From BJGN01 sp041159865 (GTDB taxonomy: Bacteria > Bacteroidota > Bacteroidia > Chitinophagales > Saprospiraceae), in the NCBI GenBank assembly GCA_041159865.1, contig JBEAXK010000103.1:1-56637 (forward strand): a stretch of 56,637 nucleotides of DNA, in the 5' to 3' direction. How positions within the stretch are numbered: the first letter of the stretch is position 1; the number at the start of each line of letters is the position of its first letter. The translations under genes and the position numbers were made by a program. The notes under the pieces are model-generated. The model made no database searches, was not told the origin of the DNA, and saw only the letters and a list, made by a program, of their open reading frames with translations. This document shows positions 34,875-43,354 of the stretch, in pieces.

Positions 34875-36246
34875 TAAAATTATCCAGTTTTTACTGATAT
34901 GGATAATCATTATTTTTATCAGTATTTTTAAATCAAATGCCCAAGAAGGTATTTATAGGAACGGCAATAAATTCACCTTTGAAGCGCCTAAATCTAATGT
35001 AATTCCAGTGGGTCATACACCGGAATCATGGCAAATAAAGAGACTGGAAATTGAATCAACTTTAAACGAAAGGAAGATTTTTTTTGGTAATCTGGCCTAT
35101 GGCATGGCTCAGGAACTGCATCAATGTTTTCGAATAATCAGTGATAATGAAAAAATATTACGATTAAAGGAAGCTGCTAAAAGACATGCTTTATCTCTTT
35201 TTAAAGATTCACGTGGTGAAACGGTAGGCAGTTCACCGTATTTTGGGATGGTATTGGATGAGAATGGTCAAATTAATGAAAATTATATCCATTTAGATAG
35301 TTACATGGATATGCTCATTACGCAAACATCCAGACAGGAAGGAGTTAATATTTGTTGGGCTCTGCCTGGAGGAGAATCTGGTAAATTTGTTTCTTTCAAG
35401 CCTGCAGGTTTTTCAAGTCCTGTTTTATTACCCAATGGACAAAAACATCCTGATAACTTACTATATGATGTTTATAGAGGCTCCATACCAGTCAGGGAGA
35501 GAATTGGATTCTTAAGAAATGGAATGCCAGTAGAACAAGTTATCTGTAAAGAAATGTTTTTCGAATTAAGATGTTTTCTGGACAATGCACCTAAACTTAG
35601 TCCAGGTGCACCGGATAAATTTTACTGGCAAGTTTCTTTCATAAGAATTGGTAAGATATCTGATGAAAAAAAATGTGAAAATCTTCCTGATGTAGCCTGC
35701 TCTTTACCTGACTTTTCCATTTTAGCCCAAATATTACAAAATTCCACGGATACAATTCAAAAAGGTGACTTAACATCGAAGTCATTGCCTCCTCCTAAAG
35801 CATATAAGCCTGTATCGCCTATAACCTATTTATTTCCAGGACATGGCATCAGACATTTCCAGCAAATGAAAGAAAAGAAAAATAAAATTCCCCTATGGCC
35901 CCTTATTACTGGCGTCTGGGTAGGAAGTGGTTTTTTTGCATTGGTTAGTAAAAGACAATCCGATATTGATTATGGAATTCATAAAAAAACATTTTCCGTA
36001 GTTGAAAACGAATGGTCTTACAATAATGCAAACAGGTGGCATCATCGAAGTTTAATTAGCGCTGCTGCTTGTTTAAGTGTGTGGCTCATCAACGACACAC
36101 ATATTTTTCTAAAAGATAAAAAAGCAAGACGCACGAGTAAAGAGTTGTTTATGCAATCTATTCCAGCAACCTCAACAAGTTATAATCTAAAGAGTGAATC
36201 CCTTCTGAGCAATCAACAAACACTGGGTTTTCGCATAAAATTTTAA
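34867..36246 (+). CDS. Exported protein of the giant-protein cluster, DUF5683-like C-terminus
   Basis: A 459-residue protein I cannot assign with certainty. The signal peptide is strong (FLLIWIIIIFISIFKSNAQ). The middle contains SSPYFGMVLDENGQINENYI and WALPGGESGKFVSF with no known motif. The C-terminal 140 residues (YLFPGHGIRHFQQ, PLITGVWVGSGFFALVSK, NNANRWHHRSLISAAACLSV, DTHIFLKD) resemble the DUF5683-type membrane domain of Bacteroidota. It overlaps the preceding lipoprotein by 8 bases and is 3 bases before the next gene, so it belongs to the same transcript. It is likely an envelope accessory factor. Confidence 0.6.
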   Translation: MNNKIIQFLLIWIIIIFISIFKSNAQEGIYRNGNKFTFEAPKSNVIPVGHTPESWQIKRLEIESTLNERKIFFGNLAYGMAQELHQCFRIISDNEKILRLKEAAKRHALSLFKDSRGETVGSSPYFGMVLDENGQINENYIHLDSYMDMLITQTSRQEGVNICWALPGGESGKFVSFKPAGFSSPVLLPNGQKHPDNLLYDVYRGSIPVRERIGFLRNGMPVEQVICKEMFFELRCFLDNAPKLSPGAPDKFYWQVSFIRIGKISDEKKCENLPDVACSLPDFSILAQILQNSTDTIQKGDLTSKSLPPPKAYKPVSPITYLFPGHGIRHFQQMKEKKNKIPLWPLITGVWVGSGFFALVSKRQSDIDYGIHKKTFSVVENEWSYNNANRWHHRSLISAAACLSVWLINDTHIFLKDKKARRTSKELFMQSIPATSTSYNLKSESLLSNQQTLGFRIKF

Positions 36247-36249
36247 TCC

Positions 36250-37395
36250 ATGAAGTTTTCAAATATTATCCTATTGTTGCTTGTTGGATTAGGATTTCAA
36301 TCTTGTGTTAAGTGGGATTTAGAAAAATTCCCTCTAAACACTTTTTCACAACATTACCCCATTTCACCAGCTATTGATACGCAACTTAGTCATCAATTTA
36401 TACAGCTAACAGATGGTTCCTTTAGAATTTTAGGTACCAATTCCAAACAACAAATTAATTTATTACAAGTAACACCCGATGGTAAAACAGCCACACTGGG
36501 TATATCTTTAGGTATTGGCAAGGGAAATGATATACAAAATGGAAATGGGCAAAATGCATTTGGTTCATTAATTAAATCAAAAGAAGGAGTCCAATTTCTT
36601 CAATTTTCAAATGGAATATCTCCTACTATACAATCAGTAGTCAGTAATGATTTATCAAAAAAGTTCCCCCTGATTGAAAATGCAGAAGGTATACATTGTT
36701 TGATAAATAAATCTGGAAACTGGTATATTACAGGAATATTGAAACAATTTACCCAGGATAACAGACTGTTTGTAAACTCTTTAAATCCTGGTGGAACCAT
36801 TGATTGGCTGCACACTTATGAAACAAATATCGAACCTAAGGGCGGTTATATAGCAGAAGATGGTACTCTATTTTTAATAGCTTCCAGGCCTGGAGGAAAT
36901 GCTGTTTTACTAAGATTTCAGAAAAATGGAACGCTGACTCTATCAAAATCCTTACCCCAGATCTTTATATCTAAGGAAGCTGCTATATCTGGAAATGGAA
37001 AATCCATATTTATAACCGCTTCACAAAAATCACTAAAAGGATATAAGACCTTTGTAACATCACTGACCTTAAATGGAGAAAGAGAATGGGAATATTCAAA
37101 AGAATCACCCCTTGGGTTTAGCACTGGATTGAAAATTCTATGTGAAAAAGAGGGCCAACTTATTTTACTGGAAAGAGAAGGTCTCATTACCTCCGGTCTA
37201 AATCACAGACATCGTTTAATACGTTTAACTGCATCCGGTGAAACCTTGTGGGAAAGTGAATTTGTTCCAGAAAAACCAAATGAAAAAATAATAGATCTCC
37301 TCATTTCAAACGATTTTGGATATGCCTTATTAAGTACTGAAATTACAGGCTATAGAATAATAAAAACGGATATTTTTGGTAAAATAAAACCTTAG
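36250..37395 (+). CDS. Lipoprotein with beta-propeller-like repeats
   Basis: A 381-residue lipoprotein: signal peptide IILLLLVGLGFQSC with Cys19 after it. The body has repeated blades of the kind W-x-x-x-(Y/S) followed by strands and acidic turns, for example PGGTIDWLHTYETN, NGEREWEYSKESPLG and SGETLWESEFVPEK. This resembles PQQ/WD-like propellers that sense or bind proteins, but no exact family is recognised. It lies 3 bases after the previous gene and ends the plus-strand cluster begun at 27860. It is expected at the periplasmic or outer-membrane face. Confidence 0.72.
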   Translation: MKFSNIILLLLVGLGFQSCVKWDLEKFPLNTFSQHYPISPAIDTQLSHQFIQLTDGSFRILGTNSKQQINLLQVTPDGKTATLGISLGIGKGNDIQNGNGQNAFGSLIKSKEGVQFLQFSNGISPTIQSVVSNDLSKKFPLIENAEGIHCLINKSGNWYITGILKQFTQDNRLFVNSLNPGGTIDWLHTYETNIEPKGGYIAEDGTLFLIASRPGGNAVLLRFQKNGTLTLSKSLPQIFISKEAAISGNGKSIFITASQKSLKGYKTFVTSLTLNGEREWEYSKESPLGFSTGLKILCEKEGQLILLEREGLITSGLNHRHRLIRLTASGETLWESEFVPEKPNEKIIDLLISNDFGYALLSTEITGYRIIKTDIFGKIKP

Positions 37396-37422
37396 TTAAT
37401 AGCATTTAAACTAATAATTTAT

Positions 37423-37430
37423 TAAATTTG
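37423..37430 (+). promoter_or_regulatory. Candidate -7 box for the ankyrin/lectin-like gene
   Basis: TAAATTTG fits TAnnTTTG, 77 bases upstream of the start at 37508. The -33 TTTG is not clear, so this is tentative. Confidence 0.3.
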
Positions 37431-37507
37431 CGAATTAGGTAATTTTATTACACTTCTTATACAAGATTACGCCCAGTCCTTTTTAAACATGTTGCTCATT
37501 CTAATGT

Positions 37508-39802
37508 ATGGCTGTGGAAACCTCTTTATTACAAGGTGATGTATTAATTATTACGTTTAGTCACACTAATCGTATTAAATTATACTATTATCATCAGGAA
37601 GTAGATTTTAAAGAGGTAAAAAATCTTCCCATTGTCAAAAATATTGCTCAGCTTCAACCCATTATTTTTCAGTTTATAGAAGACTTTTTAAGATCTAGAA
37701 TAGAGGTGGCTTTTGAAAAACCAGGCGTAATTTTTAATCCTGATAAATTATTAGGGAATATCTTATTAATTACAGATTCAACTTTAATAGAATCGTTTAG
37801 AAATGAGGTAGACATTTTTTTTAGTTGGCTGGTTGAGACTTTAAGAATGAATGAATTTCATAAAGTTTTTGTAGAAAAATCAACCAAAAATAAAGAAACC
37901 AATAAAACTGAAAAAAATATTGAGTCTTTATTTGCCGATTACCAACTTTCCATTAGTAAAATTAACACCTTCCTTCCGGAGACATTTAAGTCAGAAAAAC
38001 TTATAAAATCAGGATTAACTGACTTTAAAAAATCTGTTTTTGCTCAATTGGTATCCAATGAGATTTTACAAAAAGTAGGTGCTGTTACTAAACTAACCAG
38101 GGAAAATCTTTTCAAAGAGGCTATCAAAATCTCTGATAGTTTTATAAATGTAGTTGAAAAAGAATGGAAAGGAGAATTAATCATTGCCAATAAGTCCTAT
38201 TCATTTTTATTGAATTCTGCCTTTTTCGATAAAAACGTTTTAGAAAAAGAGAATAGCATAAAAGGAAATAAATCAAACTTACAATTGGTTATTCCTTACA
38301 ATGATATAAATAACTTATTTTCCCTTTTAAATAATAGAAAACTTAGTGTCCAATTATTCAAGGAAGCCCTTGATGAAGCTTTTGGGAAGGAGGAATCTGA
38401 AAGACTCATAAATTTTTTAAACTTGGGCGAAAAATTAAGTCCCAAAGAAATTAATCCTACAAATCCTAAAATTTTCCCTATCAAAGGTTTGGGCCCTTTA
38501 GATGTCCTTGAATTAGACAATGATCCTTCCTCTGTCCTAGATCACTTAATAGAAGGGAAAATAAAACCTAAAAGAGAAACAAATAACCTAAGTAAAAAAA
38601 CAAATAGAAGATGGGTTATTTTTGCAGGACTTTTTGTTTTAATACTAACAGCAGTATTTGCCATTCCTGCGTTAATTGCACCTCCAGTTAATTGTAATCA
38701 TTCTTTGCTTTTGGAAATGATAAAAGGAAATACCCAACAGGTAAAAAGAATGGTTTTAGCATGTTCAGATTTTAGAAATCCTGAACAACAGGTGATAACC
38801 ATCAATAACCACGACTATAATAGCCCTATTATTTTAGCAATTGCTAATGGTGATTTAGAAACATTGAAATTTTTGCATGAAAAAGGAGAAATTCCTTTAG
38901 ATATACAAGAAAAAAATATTGAAAATCCATCTTTAAAAGGATGGTCTGCACCCTGGACAGCTGTTGCCTTTAATCAACCCAGTATATTGGACTACTTAAC
39001 AAGCAAAAAAATTAATCTTGATACCAGACAAGAAAAAAATGGCGAAACACCTTTAATTCATGCTATTTCTCTTAATAATAAATATTTAATTAATAAATTA
39101 CTTTTAGGTGGCGCAGACCCAGATTTTTCTGATTCAAAAGGCATTACCCCATTGCTCTATTCTATTGCATTAGACTTACCAGATTTAGCAAAAATTCTAC
39201 TTTCTAAAGGTGCAACTATTCCACCCTTTATGTCAGAATCTGAATTTAATTCCCGTATTAAATCTGCTGATATGAAAAGAGTAATTCAACAATTTGCGCT
39301 CGACAAGTTTTCTTTTTTAGATGCTTTTCAAGCAAATAGTCCGTTCAATAAAAATATTAGTGGATCTTTTATTAATGAAGACGAACATCTGGTTTTTAAT
39401 AGTTCCTTATTTAGAATCTACCCTTTTAATATTTCAACCTCATCCAATTATAGTTTTTCATGTTCACTAAATCTTCCAACGATGGAGGATAGTGGAGAAT
39501 TTGGTGTTATATTCTCCTCTTTAGCTAATGATAAATGGTCATTAACTTTAAATTCAAGAGGTAGCTGGAGCTTAAAAAATAATAAAACAACTTTAAATTC
39601 TGGATTTATTAAACTGTCAGGTGAACGTCTGAAATTAAAAATTAAAAAGAAAAAGAAACAATTTGAATTTAAAGTTGACGAACAAACTTTACTCACCTAT
39701 ACCATTGATAATGTACCTGGTAATTATTTTGGTTTCCAGGTTGAAAACAATTTGCAAGGTAGTAGATGGATTGTTGAAAAATATAAGTTAAGCAGCTACT
39801 AA
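37508..39802 (+). CDS. Single-pass ankyrin-repeat protein with a ConA-like C-terminal domain
   Basis: A 764-residue protein of unusual architecture. Residues 1 to about 365 form a cytoplasmic region with no recognised family, ending in a basic stretch (KPKRETNNLSKKTNRRW). A transmembrane helix (VIFAGLFVLILTAVFAIPAL) follows at about 372-392, giving an N-in orientation. Ankyrin repeats follow around residues 435-575 (SPIILAIANGDLETLKFLHE, NGETPLIHAISLNNKYLINK, GITPLLYSIALDLPDLAKI). The last 150 residues look like a concanavalin-like beta-sandwich (GEFGVIFSSLANDKWSL, GYF-type FGFQVEN). It would place ankyrin repeats in the periplasm. Convergent with the second giant gene, 11 bases apart. Function unknown. 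Confidence 0.75.
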   Translation: MAVETSLLQGDVLIITFSHTNRIKLYYYHQEVDFKEVKNLPIVKNIAQLQPIIFQFIEDFLRSRIEVAFEKPGVIFNPDKLLGNILLITDSTLIESFRNEVDIFFSWLVETLRMNEFHKVFVEKSTKNKETNKTEKNIESLFADYQLSISKINTFLPETFKSEKLIKSGLTDFKKSVFAQLVSNEILQKVGAVTKLTRENLFKEAIKISDSFINVVEKEWKGELIIANKSYSFLLNSAFFDKNVLEKENSIKGNKSNLQLVIPYNDINNLFSLLNNRKLSVQLFKEALDEAFGKEESERLINFLNLGEKLSPKEINPTNPKIFPIKGLGPLDVLELDNDPSSVLDHLIEGKIKPKRETNNLSKKTNRRWVIFAGLFVLILTAVFAIPALIAPPVNCNHSLLLEMIKGNTQQVKRMVLACSDFRNPEQQVITINNHDYNSPIILAIANGDLETLKFLHEKGEIPLDIQEKNIENPSLKGWSAPWTAVAFNQPSILDYLTSKKINLDTRQEKNGETPLIHAISLNNKYLINKLLLGGADPDFSDSKGITPLLYSIALDLPDLAKILLSKGATIPPFMSESEFNSRIKSADMKRVIQQFALDKFSFLDAFQANSPFNKNISGSFINEDEHLVFNSSLFRIYPFNISTSSNYSFSCSLNLPTMEDSGEFGVIFSSLANDKWSLTLNSRGSWSLKNNKTTLNSGFIKLSGERLKLKIKKKKKQFEFKVDEQTLLTYTIDNVPGNYFGFQVENNLQGSRWIVEKYKLSSY

Positions 39803-39813
39803 GTTAATTATAT

Positions 39814-42800
39814 CTAAATTTTGATTATTCGTTTCGTCTTACCTAATCCATTAATAAAATAAATACCTGGGGGAAGATTACCTAAATCGATTCTGATTTC
39901 TTCCTTTGTAAAGGATATTTCCATGGATTTTATCAATTGGCCATAAACATCTAAAATCCTGATTATCTTGTTATTAACAGACTGATTACCTTGTAATTTA
40001 CTTTTCAAATATAAAAATTCCTTAAAAGGATTTGGATAAACATCCATTAGATCCACCTGACTCAACAGATCTTTTACTGCATTTACACCCCCAAATGATA
40101 CTTTTATCGTATCCGTAATGGAGCAACCTGATTGAGAATTAAATACCTCAACTGTATAAATTCCAGGATCTTCAATTAAAAGCGTGGAGAGATTTGAACC
40201 ATTGAACCATCGGTAAGTATAACCCTCAACGGATGGCTTTCCAATAACTAATTTTTGACCAGAGTACAGAAAAGTATCAACCCCAGGATCAAAAGGAAAT
40301 TTATCATTAATGGTGAATTTCAAATCCAGTGTATCTGTACATCCTGCATTATCATTATATAAATAGGAAAGTGTATATTCACCTGACTGGGAAGGTTTAA
40401 AACGAAACAGACCCTCCACTTTATTAACTACCTCCAAACTTAATCCATTGACAGCTTTAATTAATCCACCTGCTGGTTTTGCTTTGAAATCAATCCAGTT
40501 ATCACTTTTACAGTAAGATGAAATGAGATTATCAAAACTTAGTACAGGAGATTGTTTAAGTTCTTTAATAAAAAAGGAATCTTTACCTTTACAACCTCCA
40601 TTATCGGTATAATCATAATAAATCCATCTATCCTTAATTCCATTTCCTACTGGTAGGGAAAATTTTCCGTTTAATAAATCAGTAACACCTATACCCGAAA
40701 ATTTACCACCAACCGGATTTGCTACTAACTCTACTGCACTTGTTTTTACACACAAAAAGCTTTTAAGATTTAAAATTGAAACTGGTGGAGAGGTATAAAC
40801 ATTTAAATTTGCAGATGCCTGATCTTTACAGGTGGCGCCTGATGTGGTTATCAGGGTCAATGGAAAATCTCCTGAAATATTGGGAGGGAAATATCTGTAA
40901 TCTAGAAAATCGCCTCGTAAAGTGGTATCCAATAGTTTATTCCCTGATTGAAAGAGCTGAACATTGACAGGATTTCCTGAAAGATTGGACCATTTCATGT
41001 TCACATTGGATACCTTACCCAAACAAACTGGTGTAGTTGTAAAACGTTTAATTTCAGGTTGTTCGGTAATATCCAACGTTAATGAATCAATAGAAGAACC
41101 ACAAGAACTTAAACCTTCTACTTTCACCGGATATTTACCAGTTAAGCTATATTTAATCTTTCCAGGATTCATGCCTAAATAACTGGAAGGAATACCACCT
41201 GGAAAAGTCCATTTTACATTTTCAAAAGTACCTGTAGATGTTATTGTTGGTGAGAATTCGACATTTGAGCAAAATGCGTTCAATTTTGTTAGAGAGAGAA
41301 CTGGTTTTTGAATAATTTTCAGGTCAGCAGCGGCTTCTGCTGAACATTTCCCCTCTTTTGAAACAACTACCTTAACAGGGTATGTACCTATATTTTCTAG
41401 AGGTCGAAATCTCCAGTTTAAAATATTTCCTGTAATAACCGTATCAAAAATCAAAATTCCTGAAAGGGAAACCGAGATCATCAGTCGTTCATTTTGAGGA
41501 TTAGAAACATTTAGATTAAGGTTACTTTGATCCCCAAAACAGGTTGAGGTTACATTTAATGTTTGCAAGACTGGTTTTGAAAAAACAGTAACCGTGGTTG
41601 TATCAAAAATGGTTCCGCAACTGTTTGTAGCCTCTAATTTTATCCCATATTGACCAGGTTTTGAAAAACTGATTTTTCCAGGATTTAAGCCATTGAAAGA
41701 AGATGGAATACCTCCATTTATAATCCATTTAACAGCTGTGAAAACACCATTTACAGCAAATAAAGGTGAATATTCTTCATTCTCACAAAGAGGTGAAACA
41801 GGTGCTAATGCAACCGTTACTGCATCTGTTATGGAAAGAATTACTGAATCTCTCAGCGAACAATAGGGACTTGAAGCATCGAAATAAACCGTACTTTTTA
41901 TTTTATTTAAAAACAGAGTAGGATCAATCACACCTGTGGAAGAAATTCCGAATCCAGACCAAACCCCAGATGGGCTGGCAGTCAATTGAATAGGTGCTGC
42001 ATTTGTACAAAAAGTTACTTCTTTTTTCGAAAGCTTTAAAGTATCTTTTGGAAAGACCTGAATCCTGATAACATGATTGAAAGTTCCACATTGCCCTATG
42101 GTTTGTAAATCAATTGTTCCATTTTTCTTAAACAAAGCAGGTTGAAAGGATGCACTTTGAATCGTAAAGGGATTTTCATTATTAATTTTCCAGATTAAGG
42201 TATTAATCTTTTGTTTATCATATGTAAAAAATAAAGATTCAGGGGAAACAAATCCTTCTTGACAAAAATTAACTTCAGAATCAGTTTTGAAAAAAGGAGT
42301 TGCTTTTAGTATAAAAGGAAGGCTAACAGAATCAGTACCGCATCCATTAGATGTAATTAGTTTAATTTCAATAGCACCTAATCTTTTAAATCTAATCCAA
42401 CTGGAGTCGCCGGAAGAAAAAGTATTTACTTGCTCCCAGACCGATGTATCACCCGTTATTTTCCATTGTCCATCGGAGGTATTAAATTGATTATTTTTCA
42501 ATCTGATAATGGCAGGAAAACAGAGCTGTTGGGTATCTATTAAAATTGCAGCTTTAGGTTTTTGAAGAATATGGATAATTTGCTTGACTGAATCAGCACC
42601 ACAACTATTTTTCGCTGTGAGTTCTACCTCATATTGACCAGGCATGTCATAATCAAGGTTAATATCTTTTATATTGGTAATTCGGAAGGTAGAGTATCTC
42701 CAGGAATAAAATGCACCATTTGAAAAGCAGGTATTATTCTGAAAATTCAATCTTGCCCCAACACAAGCGGTTGTAGCAGAAGAAACAAAGGAGGCTTTCG

Positions 42801-43224
42801 GCTTTAAGGCTATTCTAACAGGAAAAGACTGCACTTTTTGGCTACAGGAAAAACCTTCATTGCATTGTTTAAATGCTGTTATACAAACCGTTAATCTTAT
42901 TATGGTATCATTTTGACAAGAGGCTTTAAGAGATTCCGGCAAATCGTATTTATGAAAAAAATCATTCAATTGATAAACAGTATCCTGTTTTCCATCACCC
43001 CAACGAATGACCAGACCCGTATAAGTCTGCACTGCGGTATTATTTTTAAATCTAAAAATGGAACCTTCACAAACGATTGAATCAATAGGAGAAACATCAT
43101 AGGTAACAGTTCCACAATCATTTCTGGAACAAGGTATTTCACAAGTAGATTGAGCTGTTAAAAAAGTAATATTAAAGGTAAAAGAAAAAAGGAACCCAAA
43201 AATATACAAGTGAATGAATTTCAT
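39814..43224 (-). CDS. Second giant PKD-like surface protein with type-A T9SS sorting domain
   Basis: A 1136-residue exported protein. The signal peptide is IFGFLFSFTFNITFLTAQ. The N-terminal about 480 residues parallel the giant at 29032 block for block: NDCGTVTYDVSPID, VIRWGDGKQDTV, AKNSCGADSV, then SPSGVWSGFGI. Residues about 470-810 hold a tandem duplication marked by GGIPSSFNGLNPGKI and GGIPSSYLGMNPGKI. The tail (DVYPNPFKEFLYL, IRILDVYGQLIKSMEI, LPPGIYFINGLGKTKRIIKI) is a type-A Por secretion/sorting domain, normally cleaved by PorU. It is probably a surface or secreted adhesin. Convergent with the ankyrin/lectin-like gene. Confidence 0.9.
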   Translation of the reverse strand: MKFIHLYIFGFLFSFTFNITFLTAQSTCEIPCSRNDCGTVTYDVSPIDSIVCEGSIFRFKNNTAVQTYTGLVIRWGDGKQDTVYQLNDFFHKYDLPESLKASCQNDTIIRLTVCITAFKQCNEGFSCSQKVQSFPVRIALKPKASFVSSATTACVGARLNFQNNTCFSNGAFYSWRYSTFRITNIKDINLDYDMPGQYEVELTAKNSCGADSVKQIIHILQKPKAAILIDTQQLCFPAIIRLKNNQFNTSDGQWKITGDTSVWEQVNTFSSGDSSWIRFKRLGAIEIKLITSNGCGTDSVSLPFILKATPFFKTDSEVNFCQEGFVSPESLFFTYDKQKINTLIWKINNENPFTIQSASFQPALFKKNGTIDLQTIGQCGTFNHVIRIQVFPKDTLKLSKKEVTFCTNAAPIQLTASPSGVWSGFGISSTGVIDPTLFLNKIKSTVYFDASSPYCSLRDSVILSITDAVTVALAPVSPLCENEEYSPLFAVNGVFTAVKWIINGGIPSSFNGLNPGKISFSKPGQYGIKLEATNSCGTIFDTTTVTVFSKPVLQTLNVTSTCFGDQSNLNLNVSNPQNERLMISVSLSGILIFDTVITGNILNWRFRPLENIGTYPVKVVVSKEGKCSAEAAADLKIIQKPVLSLTKLNAFCSNVEFSPTITSTGTFENVKWTFPGGIPSSYLGMNPGKIKYSLTGKYPVKVEGLSSCGSSIDSLTLDITEQPEIKRFTTTPVCLGKVSNVNMKWSNLSGNPVNVQLFQSGNKLLDTTLRGDFLDYRYFPPNISGDFPLTLITTSGATCKDQASANLNVYTSPPVSILNLKSFLCVKTSAVELVANPVGGKFSGIGVTDLLNGKFSLPVGNGIKDRWIYYDYTDNGGCKGKDSFFIKELKQSPVLSFDNLISSYCKSDNWIDFKAKPAGGLIKAVNGLSLEVVNKVEGLFRFKPSQSGEYTLSYLYNDNAGCTDTLDLKFTINDKFPFDPGVDTFLYSGQKLVIGKPSVEGYTYRWFNGSNLSTLLIEDPGIYTVEVFNSQSGCSITDTIKVSFGGVNAVKDLLSQVDLMDVYPNPFKEFLYLKSKLQGNQSVNNKIIRILDVYGQLIKSMEISFTKEEIRIDLGNLPPGIYFINGLGKTKRIIKI
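40795..41815 (-). repeat. Tandem duplication of about 170 residues in the second giant protein
   Basis: Two consecutive units, approximately 41290-41815 and 40795-41285, share a unit start (LCENEEYSP / FCSNVEFSP), GGIPSS(F/Y)xGxNPGKI, SCG, and then a second half ending DFLDYRYFPP / NILNWRFRPL. Boundaries are approximate. The units have diverged, indicating an old duplication. Confidence 0.75.
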
Positions 43225-43289
43225 AATATTAAGATTACTCAGGGGGAAATAATTAATTGGCGAAATGTACGCAAAAAAGGAATAAAATC

Positions 43290-43333
43290 AAAAAAAAAAT
43301 GACCGCTTTCAGCATTATGCTGAAAGCGGTCAT
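43290..43333 (-). terminator. Strong rho-independent terminator after the TPR gene
   Basis: A 16-base perfect inverted repeat (arms 43299-43314 and 43318-43333, core GACCGCTTTCAGCA / TGCTGAAAGCGGTC) has a 3-base loop. On the minus strand the hairpin is followed by a run of nine T (complement of 43290-43298). It lies 21 bases after the stop of the TPR gene and insulates the downstream giant gene. Confidence 0.92.
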
Positions 43334-43354
43334 AAAAATTTTATTTTTTAAAGC

